Notes: a model not told the origin generated them from the letters alone. Counted from the first letter of the stretch, positions 1-8,550 are shown. The stretch is DNA of 12,229 nucleotides from an uncultured Aquimonas sp. (GCA_946481615.1 CAMLOR010000083.1:1-12229); one strand, 5' to 3'. A program made the numbers and translations.

Positions 1-2605
1 GGCTGTAGCGCTGCGGTTCCTCGTCCATGCGGTTGATGAAGGCGCGGTCGATCTTCAGCGAGGTGATCGGAAGGCGCGAGATGTAAGCCAGCGACGAATA
101 GCCGGTGCCGAAATCGTCCACCGCCACCGTGACGTCGAGCTTGCGCAGTTCCTCGATCATGCCGATCTTGCGATCGACGTCGTCCATGATCACGCTCTCG
201 GTGATCTCCAGTTCCAGCGTGTCGCCGCCGTAGGGCGCGATCAACTCGGCCACCTGTTCGATGAAGTTGGGCTGGTTGAGCTGCAGCGGCGAGACGTTGA
301 CGGCCACGCGCAGCGTGCGTCCCGACCGCTGCTTCCAGCGTTGCGCTTCCTCCAGCGCGCGCCGCAGCGCCCAGCGGCCGGCGGCGCCGATCAGGCCGGT
401 CTCTTCCAGCGTCGGGATGAAACGGCCCGGCGGAATCAGGCCGTGCTCGGGATCCCGCCAGCGGATCAGGGCCTCGACGCCGCAGATGCGGCGGTCCGCC
501 AGCCGGAATTTCGGCTGGTAGTGCAGCACGAATTCTTCCCGCTCGATGGCCTTGCGCAGCCGGGACTCCATCAGCAGTGCCTCGCTGACGCAGGTGTTCA
601 TGTCCGGCTCGTAGAACACGAAGGGCTCGATCGACGTGCGGGCCTTGCGCAGCGCCGACTCGGCGTTGCGCAGCAGGGTCTCGGGATCGTCGCCGTCGCC
701 CGGGAACACGGCCGCGCCGATACGGCATCCCATCCGCACTTCCTCGCCACCGACGACGAAGGGACGGTCGAAGCAGTGGGCCACGAGCTGCTCGAATTCG
801 TGCACGAACTCACCGGCGGTGTGGCGGCCGCCCACGCGCAGCGCGAACACGTCGACGGTGAGGCGCGCCGCCGAGGCGTCCCATTCGCGCAGGCGTGCAG
901 CGACCTGCATCAGCAGTTCGTCGCCGGCACGGCGGCCGAGGGTTTCGTTGATGCGCCGGAAACGCACCAGATCGAGCAGCGCCACGCAGAACGGCTCGCC
1001 GTCGCGCGCGGCGTCGCCGAATTCCTGCGCCAGCAGCGCGGCGAAGAACGAACGGTTGGGCAGCCCGGTCAGGACGTCGTGGTTCGCCAGGTGGGCGATG
1101 CGGTCGGCCTTCATCAGATGATCGAGCGCGAAGGCGATGTCGTTCGCCAGGCCGAGCAGCAGATCGGTCTCTTCCTTGTCGAAAAAGCCCGTGACGGGCG
1201 CATGGATCGAGAGTACGCCCACCATGTGCCCGTCGATCGTCAGCGGGAACAGCGCGAAGGAAAGCGAACCGGAGTTCAGCAGCTTCTCGCGCTCGAGCAC
1301 GGAGGGATCGTTGGCGACGTCGTTGCACAGCACCGGCGCGCCTTCCTGCAAGGTGCGCGTCAGCACGCCGGCTTTGGACGACGCGGTGTTGGCCGCCAGC
1401 CGCCGCTGCAGGTCGGCGAAGTAGTCGTCGGACGCGCCGGCCCAGGCGAGGATGCGGATCGGCGGCGTGTCGGGATCGATCACGCCGATCCAGGCCTTCG
1501 AGAATTTTCCGGTTTCCACCAGGATGCGGCAGGCCTGCTGGAACAGTTCGTCGCGGTCGGTGGCGCGCACGATCAGGCCGTTGATGTCGCTGAGCACGGC
1601 GTAGACGCGGTTCATCTGCCGCACCTTGGCCTGGGTCTGCGCGAAGTCGTGCACGAGCTGGCCGAGTTCGCTGAAGCCCGCGCGGCCCGGCACCGGGGGC
1701 GGGGCCTCCGACGCTTCGCCATGCCGCATCCCGCGCACCCATTGCGATACGCGCTGCAGCGGACGCACGATGGCAACCTCGAAGAACGCCAGCATCAGCA
1801 ATGCCGGAATGCAGATGGCGGCGGCCATCAACAGCAGCATGGCCTGTATGGTGAGATCGCGCTGCGGCCCCAGCGGGCGTGCCAGCTGCAGCGACGCCAC
1901 GAGGTCCACCGATTGGTCGGAGTTGCGTACCGGCATCCAGGTGACGATGCGGTCGGATTCGTAGGCGTCGGCGGGCAGCTCGCGCGACGGATGCAATTCG
2001 AAGCCGAACTGCAGCAGCCCGCTCAGATCCTCGATCGTCGCCGCGTCGATGTGGGCGGCCCAGGCCATCGCGCCGCTGGCGGGAACTTCGGGGTCGTAGT
2101 CGCTCGGCAACACGGGTGCGCACGCGACGATCTGCGGTTGCCCTTCGATCCAGGCGAAGCGCCATCCGGCCTTGCGCGTGCGCATGGCGGCCCCGCACAG
2201 GCCGCCGCCCCGCAGCAACTCGCCCGCCACTGCCGCCGGAAGTTCGCCGCCGCCGGTGTGGGCCGCCATGGGTTCGAGCCGTGTGTTCCCGACCACGACG
2301 GAATCCACGCCGAAGTTCGCGAGCAGACTGTCCGTGAGCACGCGCGCGGGCCATTGCGGACGCGCTCCGGCGAGAAACTCGGCGGTGGAATCCCAGGCGC
2401 CGTAGTCGCTGGCCGTGCGGCCGATATGGGCGGCGTGGTCTTCGAGCACGCGGGCCAGGCGGGCATGGTTGCGCGCCACGTATTCGACTTCGAAGGCATC
2501 GAAGCCCTGGTCCACGCGCGCACGCGCGAACGGCAGGAACACGGCGACCGCCACCACCGACACCACGAGCGTCGCGGCGATCAGCTGGAAGCGGATCGAC
2601 ATCAT
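1..2605 (-). CDS. CHASE4-GAF-GGDEF(degenerate)-EAL cyclic-di-GMP phosphodiesterase, C-terminus outside window
   Basis: This is a membrane-bound sensor predicted to hydrolyse cyclic-di-GMP to pGpG in the cytoplasm. Reading the minus strand from an ATG at 2605 (a second ATG follows directly) gives 868 codons with no stop before the window edge. The order is: transmembrane helix ~8-26; periplasmic CHASE4-like domain ~30-240 (SDYGAWDSTAEF motif); helix ~250-272; HAMP-like linker; GAF ~335-490; GGDEF ~505-670; EAL from ~680. The GGDEF signature reads TVDVF (583-587), so cyclase activity is very unlikely. The EAL residues visible are intact: E711 (EALIRW), N770 (VNVS), E800 (LEITES), D830-D831 (DDFGTG) and K851 (LKIDRAF). 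The last part of the EAL domain, with the remaining conserved Glu and Gln, is not visible. No good ribosome site precedes the start. The gene is divergent from the diguanylate cyclase at 2877. Confidence 0.93.
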   Translation of the reverse strand, partial: MMSIRFQLIAATLVVSVVAVAVFLPFARARVDQGFDAFEVEYVARNHARLARVLEDHAAHIGRTASDYGAWDSTAEFLAGARPQWPARVLTDSLLANFGVDSVVVGNTRLEPMAAHTGGGELPAAVAGELLRGGGLCGAAMRTRKAGWRFAWIEGQPQIVACAPVLPSDYDPEVPASGAMAWAAHIDAATIEDLSGLLQFGFELHPSRELPADAYESDRIVTWMPVRNSDQSVDLVASLQLARPLGPQRDLTIQAMLLLMAAAICIPALLMLAFFEVAIVRPLQRVSQWVRGMRHGEASEAPPPVPGRAGFSELGQLVHDFAQTQAKVRQMNRVYAVLSDINGLIVRATDRDELFQQACRILVETGKFSKAWIGVIDPDTPPIRILAWAGASDDYFADLQRRLAANTASSKAGVLTRTLQEGAPVLCNDVANDPSVLEREKLLNSGSLSFALFPLTIDGHMVGVLSIHAPVTGFFDKEETDLLLGLANDIAFALDHLMKADRIAHLANHDVLTGLPNRSFFAALLAQEFGDAARDGEPFCVALLDLVRFRRINETLGRRAGDELLMQVAARLREWDASAARLTVDVFALRVGGRHTAGEFVHEFEQLVAHCFDRPFVVGGEEVRMGCRIGAAVFPGDGDDPETLLRNAESALRKARTSIEPFVFYEPDMNTCVSEALLMESRLRKAIEREEFVLHYQPKFRLADRRICGVEALIRWRDPEHGLIPPGRFIPTLEETGLIGAAGRWALRRALEEAQRWKQRSGRTLRVAVNVSPLQLNQPNFIEQVAELIAPYGGDTLELEITESVIMDDVDRKIGMIEELRKLDVTVAVDDFGTGYSSLAYISRLPITSLKIDRAFINRMDEEPQRYS

Positions 2606-2876
2606 CGCCGGCGTTGGTCTCGCAGCCACGGGAAACGGGACGGAATGCTCACGAGCCGCCACACATCCGTTGCGTTGTGTTGCAGGTAGATTACACGCCG
2701 CCGCGGGTGGGCAACCGAGGCGAATCGGAATTTTCGTGTCGCGGGCGTGAATGCCCTGGAACGTTCCCGCCTCGCAAAGGCCGAGCCCGGTTTTCACGGA
2801 GCGCCACTCGCAATCTTGTGTGTCGGTGCAACGCGGACCGCGGACGGCGGCGCGATCGTCGCGTACTGTTCGGGGA
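2606..2876. promoter_or_regulatory. Divergent intergenic region between phosphodiesterase and diguanylate cyclase genes
   Basis: This 271-bp gap separates two divergent start codons and must hold both promoters. It contains relatively AT-rich patches (around 2680-2697 and 2728-2740) in an otherwise GC-rich setting. A perfect 10-bp palindrome GGAACGTTCC lies at 2758-2767 and a shorter inverted repeat (CGCGA-TCG-TCGCG) lies near 2851-2863. On the minus strand a weak extended -10-like TGTAATCT lies near 2690-2697. No clear -35 box or known operator was recognised. Open frames running through this region lack any recognisable protein features. Confidence 0.5.
2864..2869 (+). promoter_or_regulatory. 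Candidate -10 element (TACTGT) for a leaderless or very short-leader diguanylate cyclase mRNA
   Basis: TACTGT fits TAnnnT and ends 7 nt before the ATG at 2877, which would place transcription initiation at or next to the start codon. No convincing -35 box is seen. The only Shine-Dalgarno-like stretch (GGGGA, 2872-2876) abuts the ATG and is too close to work well. This is a weak pattern match. Confidence 0.25.
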
Positions 2877-5800
2877 ATGGGAGCGCGAGTCTCGAGAATC
2901 CTGACGCTGCTATCGCTCTGCCTGGCGCTGGCTTCGCAGGCGTGGGCGCTCGATCCGGCCAAGCGCTTCCATCACTACGTCAAGGACGCCTGGTCCATCG
3001 ACGAGGGGCTGCCGCAGATCACCGTCATGGCGATCGCGCAGGATGCGGAAGGTTACGTCTGGGCGGGCACGCAGGCCGGGCTGGCGCGCTTCGACGGCGT
3101 GCGCTTCGTGAACTTCCATCCGGACAACACGCCTGCTCTGCCCGGCATGCTGACGCAGGCCCTGCTCGCCGACGACGCGGGCAATCTTTGGGTGGGCACC
3201 TACAAGGGCCTGGTGCGTTACCGCCAGCGGCACTTCGTGCCGATCCCGCTGCAGGGGACGCAGGACGCCGAGGCCGGCTTCGACGTGCGCGCGCTCGCCG
3301 TGTCGCCGCGTGGCGAGGTATATGCGGCCGGGCCGGCCGGCGTGTTCGTGGTGGCCGGGGACACGCTGCAGTCTTTCGAAGGCAGCCCCGAAGGACCTGC
3401 CGCCGCACTGCACTTCCACCAAGGCCGCCTGTGGGTGGGTTCCGAGCGCGGTGCCTGGCGCCTCGACGGCGGCGAGGCGCGCTGGATCGAACTGCCCGCG
3501 CAGGCCGAGGGCGCCACGGTGACGCGCTTCGAGACCGCCGACGGAACGCTGTACGCGGGCACCAGCCGCGGCCTGTACGTGCTGCGCGGCGATCGCTGGA
3601 CGGCGATGCAGGCCGACGGCCTTGCATCCGTGCCGATCGACGCCCTGCTCGCCGATCGCGACCGCAATCTATGGGTGCACGCCACCGATGCGCTGCTGCG
3701 CCTGCGCGACGGCCGCGTCGTCGAGCACGTTCCGGATGTGAGCCCGGCGGCGCATCGCGCGGTGCGCTCGATGTTCGAGGATCGCGAAGGCAATCTGTGG
3801 CTGGGCAGCCAGTGGGAAGGTCTGGCGCGCCTGTGGAACGGCTGGACGCGCCGGCACAGCGTGGATGAAGGGCTGCAGGATCCGATCGTGTGGTCGGTCG
3901 CGCGCGATCCCGCGGGCGGCGTGTGGGTGGGCGGCAACGATGGCCTGAGCCACTTCCGCGAAGGCGCGTTCCGCACCGTGCTGCCGGGCACCGCCCTGCC
4001 CCATCCCAACGCCTACACGCTGCTGGCCGAGCCCGGCGTGCTCTGGATCGGCACGCGGCGCGGCGTCGCCGTGCTGCGTGGAGAACGGGTGGAGCAGCCA
4101 GCGGAATTCGAGCCCGTCGCCAGCACGCAGATCAACGGCTTCCTGCGCGATCGCCACGGTGTGCTGTGGATCGCCACCATGACGGGCCTCTACCGCCACG
4201 CCGACGGTGGACTCGTGCGTCTGGCGCAGGCGCAGGGCCTGTCGGATCCGCGCGTGCGGTTGGTCTACGAAACCGCCGGCGGACGGCTGCTGCTCGGCAC
4301 CCAGGATGGACTCTACGAGCATGTCGATGGCCGCCTCTTGCGCGTCGGCGAAGACAGCGGCCTGCCGCCGCACCGCGACATCACCGCCATCCACGAATTG
4401 CCGGGCGGCGAACTGCTCGTAGGCACGCTGTCCGAACGGCTGCACTATTTCGCGCAGGGCCGCTGGTTCGAATTCACCAGCGCGCACGGCCTGCCGGCCA
4501 ACAGCGCCTTCTTCCTCACCAGCGATCGCTTCGGCTGGGTCTGGGTGGCGGGCATCCGCGGCGTCTATCGCGTGCGCCAGGAGGAGCTGGGCGCCGTTTC
4601 GAGCGGCGCCAAGATGGCCGCCGACGAGGTGCAGATGCTGCTCAGCGAACGCGGCGACCAGCGCGGCAGCCAGAAGGGCTATTGCTGCAACGGCGCCGGC
4701 CATGCCAAGGGCTTCCTCGACGGCGACACGCTCTGGCTGCCCACGCGCGGCGGCGTGGTCACGCTCAATTCGCGCTGGGTCCAGTTCAACCCCCTGCCCC
4801 CGCCGGTCACGATCGAACGCCTGCGCCGCGATCAGGACTGGGGAACGCTCGCCACGCTCGATCCGGTCGAACTGGCCAAGGGCGAGCGCGACGTCGGCTT
4901 CGAGTTCACCGCGCCCAGCTTCCAGCAGCCGCGCAGCGTGGAGTTGCAGTACCGGCTGCGCGGTTACGACGAGCGCTGGCAAAGCCTGCTCAACGCCGAG
5001 CGCCGCGACGCGGGCTATACCAACCTGCCGCCCGGCGACTACGTGTTCGAAGTGCGCGCCGCCAACAATGCCGGCGTATGGAATCCGCGCCGTGCCTCCA
5101 TCGGCGTGACGGTTCCGGCGTATTTCCATGAAACCCCGGCGTTCTACGCGCTGCTCGGTGTGCTCGCACTGGTGCTGGCCTGGGTCGGGCAGCGCTGGAC
5201 GACGCGGCGGCTGCGCCGGCGCCAGGCCGCGCTCGAGGCGCAGATCGAACAGCGCACGCACGATCTGGCCGAAGCCAATCGCCGGCTCGAGGACATGAGC
5301 CACACCGATGCCTTGACCGGCCTGCGCAACCGCCGCTATCTGCAGGGCCAGCTGCCGGCCGATCTCTCCTTCTACCTGCGCGAGGTGCGCAAGCCCGGCA
5401 ACGAAGGCTCGGTCATGATGATCGCGCTGGCGGACCTCGACCACTTCAAGGCGGTCAACGACGAGTACGGCCATCATGCCGGCGATCTGGTGCTGCAGCA
5501 GACCGCGCGGCTGATGGAACGCCAGGTGCGCACCGGCGATTACGTGGTGCGCTGGGGCGGCGAGGAATTCCTGCTCGTGTTCCGCCCCATGCCCTGGCAG
5601 GAAGCGGCGAAGATCGCCGAACGCCTGCGGCGCGCGGTGGCGACGCACGCCTTCGACGTCGGTGCCGAGGCGCCGCTGCATCTGACGGTCTCGATCGGCT
5701 TCGTGGAGTATCCGCTGTTCCGCGACAGCCACGCCGCGCCCGACTGGCAGCGCATGGTGGAACTGGCCGACCGCGCGCTCTACGTGGTGAAGCACGACGG

Positions 5801-5942
5801 GCGCAACGGCTGGGCCACGTATCGCCCGTCCTATCCGATGCGCGTGGAGGACGTGCTGGCGGAACTCGACCACGCCCGCGCCGCCGGCACGGGCCTACCG
5901 CACGGCATCGAACTGCATCGCTCGCCGCGCGGCGCCGCCTAG
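2877..5942 (+). CDS. Two-component-regulator propeller / Y_Y_Y / GGDEF diguanylate cyclase
   Basis: This 1021-residue inner-membrane sensor is predicted to make cyclic-di-GMP from two GTP. I chose the ATG at 2877 because it starts directly with a signal peptide (1-24, cleavage after SQAWA); upstream in-frame codons have no leader character. Fourteen blade repeats of the form D-x-x-G-x-(L/V)W-(V/I)-G-(T/S)-x-x-G-L follow (~45-660), which fits two seven-bladed periplasmic propellers. Next come a Y_Y_Y domain (~665-740, ending near LPPGDYVFEVRA), a transmembrane helix (~756-775), a short coiled coil (~785-805) and a GGDEF domain (~805-965). The active-site motif is GGEEF at 894-898. The inhibitory site RTGD (885-888) sits exactly five residues upstream, so product feedback inhibition is likely. 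The layout resembles hybrid two-component sensors in which the kinase module is replaced by a cyclase. It is convergent with the protease gene, 28 bp apart, with no obvious terminator between. Confidence 0.95.
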   Translation: MGARVSRILTLLSLCLALASQAWALDPAKRFHHYVKDAWSIDEGLPQITVMAIAQDAEGYVWAGTQAGLARFDGVRFVNFHPDNTPALPGMLTQALLADDAGNLWVGTYKGLVRYRQRHFVPIPLQGTQDAEAGFDVRALAVSPRGEVYAAGPAGVFVVAGDTLQSFEGSPEGPAAALHFHQGRLWVGSERGAWRLDGGEARWIELPAQAEGATVTRFETADGTLYAGTSRGLYVLRGDRWTAMQADGLASVPIDALLADRDRNLWVHATDALLRLRDGRVVEHVPDVSPAAHRAVRSMFEDREGNLWLGSQWEGLARLWNGWTRRHSVDEGLQDPIVWSVARDPAGGVWVGGNDGLSHFREGAFRTVLPGTALPHPNAYTLLAEPGVLWIGTRRGVAVLRGERVEQPAEFEPVASTQINGFLRDRHGVLWIATMTGLYRHADGGLVRLAQAQGLSDPRVRLVYETAGGRLLLGTQDGLYEHVDGRLLRVGEDSGLPPHRDITAIHELPGGELLVGTLSERLHYFAQGRWFEFTSAHGLPANSAFFLTSDRFGWVWVAGIRGVYRVRQEELGAVSSGAKMAADEVQMLLSERGDQRGSQKGYCCNGAGHAKGFLDGDTLWLPTRGGVVTLNSRWVQFNPLPPPVTIERLRRDQDWGTLATLDPVELAKGERDVGFEFTAPSFQQPRSVELQYRLRGYDERWQSLLNAERRDAGYTNLPPGDYVFEVRAANNAGVWNPRRASIGVTVPAYFHETPAFYALLGVLALVLAWVGQRWTTRRLRRRQAALEAQIEQRTHDLAEANRRLEDMSHTDALTGLRNRRYLQGQLPADLSFYLREVRKPGNEGSVMMIALADLDHFKAVNDEYGHHAGDLVLQQTARLMERQVRTGDYVVRWGGEEFLLVFRPMPWQEAAKIAERLRRAVATHAFDVGAEAPLHLTVSIGFVEYPLFRDSHAAPDWQRMVELADRALYVVKHDGRNGWATYRPSYPMRVEDVLAELDHARAAGTGLPHGIELHRSPRGAA

Positions 5943-5970
5943 TCCGGAAAGCGGCCCGGCGGCAGCCGTC

Positions 5971-8511
5971 TCATTCGAAGCTGTCGCCGAACATCCGGTC
6001 GCCCGTGCCATCGACGAGGCGGCGCGCATCGTCGGCCGGCGTGAGCGCGATCATGCCGGTGCCGGGCCGCACCGCCACATCGATCACGATGTAATCCGCG
6101 CCGGTTTCCGGCTCACCGCTGAGTTCGACCTGCGCGCTGCCGCCGATCGCGAGTTCGAAGAGCGTGCCGATGCCGCCGCTGCCGGCGTCGGGCTCGCAGG
6201 CCGGCGCGGCATCGCAGGTCCAGAGCACGTCGCCCAGACCTGCGGGTGCATCGACATCGAGTTGCACGCCAGGTGCGGCGATCGGGCCGTGGTTGGTGAC
6301 CGAGACGCGATAGCTGCGCGCACCGGGCGCGCTGCTGCCGGGCGGCGGGTCGGTGCGCACGATGTCGAGTTCGAGATCGACGGCCGGCGCGAACACGCCG
6401 ACATCGACGCTGGCGCTGGCCGGCAGGTGCAGACTGCCGCCCGCTTTCGTCGCGGTCACGGTGCAGGTGCCCGTGCCGCTCGCCGCCGCGGTGAGCACAT
6501 CGCCCTCGATCGTGCACAGCGTCGCACCCGTTTCCACCGACAAGGCGAGCGCGCCGTCCCCTGAGCCACCTTCGACCGACAGCGTGCTGCTGCCGCCCTG
6601 CGCGATCGCCGTCGGTGCAGCCGAAAGCGTGAGCGGCATCTGCGCGGCACGGCCGATGTCCAGCGACAGCGAAGCCTGCGCGGCGGCGAACTGCGCGTCC
6701 GCGGCCTTGTGCGCGATCACCTCGCACGTCCCGATGCCGACCGCGGTCAGCGTGCTGCCCTCGAGCGCGCAGGCGGCGCTGCCCGCGCCGAGCGCCAGCG
6801 TCGAGGCGCCGGTGCCCGAACCGCCGCTCACTTCCACCTGCGCGGTGTCGCCGTAAACGAGATCCCCGGGAACGGTGGCGATCGCGAGCGGCGCCTGCAG
6901 CGCGAGCACGGTGATCGATGCGTTTGCCGTGGCGGGCAGATAGTGGGCATCGCCGGCCCGCGTCGCCGTGATTTCGCAGCTGCCCGCGGCAAGCGCGGTG
7001 AGCGTGGCACCGTCGATCGAACACTGCCCGGCGCCGTCGGAAACGGCGAAGCTCACCGCGCCGGTGCCCGAACCGCCTTCGGTCGCCAGCGTGCTGGTGT
7101 CGCCCACCGCCACTACGGCCGGCGTCGCGGACATCGACAGCGGCGATTGGGCGACGGGTTCGATCATGCAGGCCGCGCTCGCCGCCGCGCGTTCCTGCAC
7201 GTGCGCGAGCATGCGCGAAGGAACGCGTTCCGGCGCCACGCCGAAGGGATGCGTCGCGCCGAAGGTCATCGACATGTTCGCGAGCGACCCCGGCTTGAGA
7301 TGGCAATAGCTCATCAGTGTGCCGCTGCCCTCGCCTTGCGGACCGGGCAAGGTGGTCGCGCCCGCGAAACACTGTTGTTCGCCGCTGTAGCATTGGTCCA
7401 CGGGCTCGGGATTGCCGCCGTAGCCGTTGTAGCAGTGCGTGTGCGGCGAACCGAAGTTGTGGCCGAGCTCGTGCGCGACGCCCATCATGTCCCACACCAC
7501 GGCCGGATCGCCGGCGTCGAAACCTCCATCAATCCCCATCGTGAGGCCGTAGCTGCCGCCGTAGTTCCCGACGACGCCCTGTTCGATGCCCGGGCAGCTG
7601 GCGGACGAAGGCGTCACGTCGAAGGGATTCCCGCACATCACGCCGACCCACGCGATCCCCGCGCGCGGCGAGGAGCGCCCGCTCATGAAATGCACCGTGC
7701 TGCGCTCGACGGCGGTCTCGTTGTCGTTCCAGTATTTGCCCGTCTCCAGCAGGGCGCAGTAGGTGGTGCTCTGCCCGAAGGGATCGGGCGTCTCCCAGAG
7801 CCGCAGGAACGACACTTCCAGGCGCGTGTCGACTTCCGCCTCGTAGATCGTCGAGATGAAACCGAGCAGGCTGCCGACGTAGGCCGTGGCCGCTTCGACG
7901 TCGCCGCCGAACAGCGCCAGGAACTCGTTGTCGGTTTCGATGGCGATGCGCGCGCGGTAGCCGTCGGGCACGTCCACGGCGGCAGCAGCCGCGTGCATGT
8001 CGAGCGAGGGAAGCGCGTGCTGCAGCGCCGCCGCGGGCGTATCGGCGTTGCCGCACTGGAAGGGCGCACCGTCGCTCTTCTCTTGCGCGATGGGCGCGAT
8101 GTGCAGGCGCTCGTCCGCGCCCGGTTGCAACCAGGCGAAACCGCCGTCGCGCTGCAGCAGCCCGCGCGTGCTGCCGTCGGCGCGCAGCACGAGCACGCCG
8201 CGCAGCGTCGGTTCGTCGCGGCTGCGCACTGCGAAATAGCGGGTCGGATCTTCGAACCGGCGGCGCTTGCCGTCGGCGGCAACCACGACGATCTGCGCAT
8301 CGTCGCCGAACGGATGCAGCGGCTGCAGATCGAGGGCGACCGGTGCGCCCGACTCGGAGGCGACCGTCAGCGGCGTGCGCCGCGTTTGCGCCTCGAGCAC
8401 GTCGTTGCCGATCGCGGCGACGCCGGCCGCGGGCATCAGCGCCGTCAGCGCGCAAAGTGCGAGTCGCAGCTGCCACACGCGCACGCGCGTCGCGAAGTCG
8501 ATCCGGTTCAT
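5971..8511 (-). CDS. Secreted reprolysin-like zinc metalloprotease with Ig-like repeats and DUF11-like domain
   Basis: This is an 846-residue exported metallopeptidase of the metzincin type. ATG at 8511 is preceded by AGGGGA at good spacing. A signal peptide covers 1-33 (cleavage after AAGVAA). A prodomain-like region runs to ~170 and the catalytic domain from ~175 to ~450. The zinc site HELGHNFGSPH has ligands H347, H351 and H357 and catalytic E348. The Met-turn is M400 in LMSYCH. The catalytic domain is Cys-rich near the active site, consistent with disulphides outside the cytoplasm. Three Ig-like repeats of ~84 residues (455-706) follow, then a DUF11-like domain (~712-815). The C-terminus is acidic and aromatic (RMFGDSFE). 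The substrate is unknown; the repeats and DUF11 suggest surface association or adhesion. The gene lies 51 nt downstream of the ligase gene on the same strand, so read-through is possible. Confidence 0.93.
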   Translation of the reverse strand: MNRIDFATRVRVWQLRLALCALTALMPAAGVAAIGNDVLEAQTRRTPLTVASESGAPVALDLQPLHPFGDDAQIVVVAADGKRRRFEDPTRYFAVRSRDEPTLRGVLVLRADGSTRGLLQRDGGFAWLQPGADERLHIAPIAQEKSDGAPFQCGNADTPAAALQHALPSLDMHAAAAAVDVPDGYRARIAIETDNEFLALFGGDVEAATAYVGSLLGFISTIYEAEVDTRLEVSFLRLWETPDPFGQSTTYCALLETGKYWNDNETAVERSTVHFMSGRSSPRAGIAWVGVMCGNPFDVTPSSASCPGIEQGVVGNYGGSYGLTMGIDGGFDAGDPAVVWDMMGVAHELGHNFGSPHTHCYNGYGGNPEPVDQCYSGEQQCFAGATTLPGPQGEGSGTLMSYCHLKPGSLANMSMTFGATHPFGVAPERVPSRMLAHVQERAAASAACMIEPVAQSPLSMSATPAVVAVGDTSTLATEGGSGTGAVSFAVSDGAGQCSIDGATLTALAAGSCEITATRAGDAHYLPATANASITVLALQAPLAIATVPGDLVYGDTAQVEVSGGSGTGASTLALGAGSAACALEGSTLTAVGIGTCEVIAHKAADAQFAAAQASLSLDIGRAAQMPLTLSAAPTAIAQGGSSTLSVEGGSGDGALALSVETGATLCTIEGDVLTAAASGTGTCTVTATKAGGSLHLPASASVDVGVFAPAVDLELDIVRTDPPPGSSAPGARSYRVSVTNHGPIAAPGVQLDVDAPAGLGDVLWTCDAAPACEPDAGSGGIGTLFELAIGGSAQVELSGEPETGADYIVIDVAVRPGTGMIALTPADDARRLVDGTGDRMFGDSFE
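6394..7149 (-). repeat. Three tandem ~84-residue Ig-like repeats inside the metalloprotease
   Basis: The repeats begin at QSPL (residue 455), QAPL (539) and QMPL (624), so the period is 84-85 residues (~252 bp). Each contains GGSG(T/D)G near its middle and a single pair of cysteines (for example QCSIDG...GSCEITA), which probably form an intradomain disulphide in the exported protein. The copies have diverged clearly at the amino-acid level, so the duplication is old. Similar repeats occur in bacterial Ig-like (Big/MBG-type) stalks; the exact family was not verified. Confidence 0.85.
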
Positions 8512-8550
8512 CCGCGTCCCCTGCCTCCGCCCCCGATCGGCGAGGCCCCG

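Noticed and set aside
810..2354. Long Arg-rich minus-strand frame within the phosphodiesterase gene
   Set aside because: Out-of-frame reading of the same gene; the true frame stays open from 2605 to the window edge and shows all expected motifs.
341..2689. 782-codon plus-strand open frame antisense to the phosphodiesterase gene
   Set aside because: It has no recognisable domain, its composition is His/Arg/Gln/Gly-rich, and it is exactly antisense to a well-supported CHASE4-GAF-GGDEF-EAL frame. It is typical of a GC-rich shadow frame.
3669..5873. 734-codon minus-strand open frame antisense to the diguanylate cyclase
   Set aside because: Shadow of the GGEEF protein; low-complexity His/Ala/Gln-rich sequence with no domain.
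5943..5970. Terminator between the convergent cyclase and protease genes
   Set aside because: Only a 4-bp stem (CGGC-GGCA-GCCG) is visible and there is no T-tract, so it was not called.
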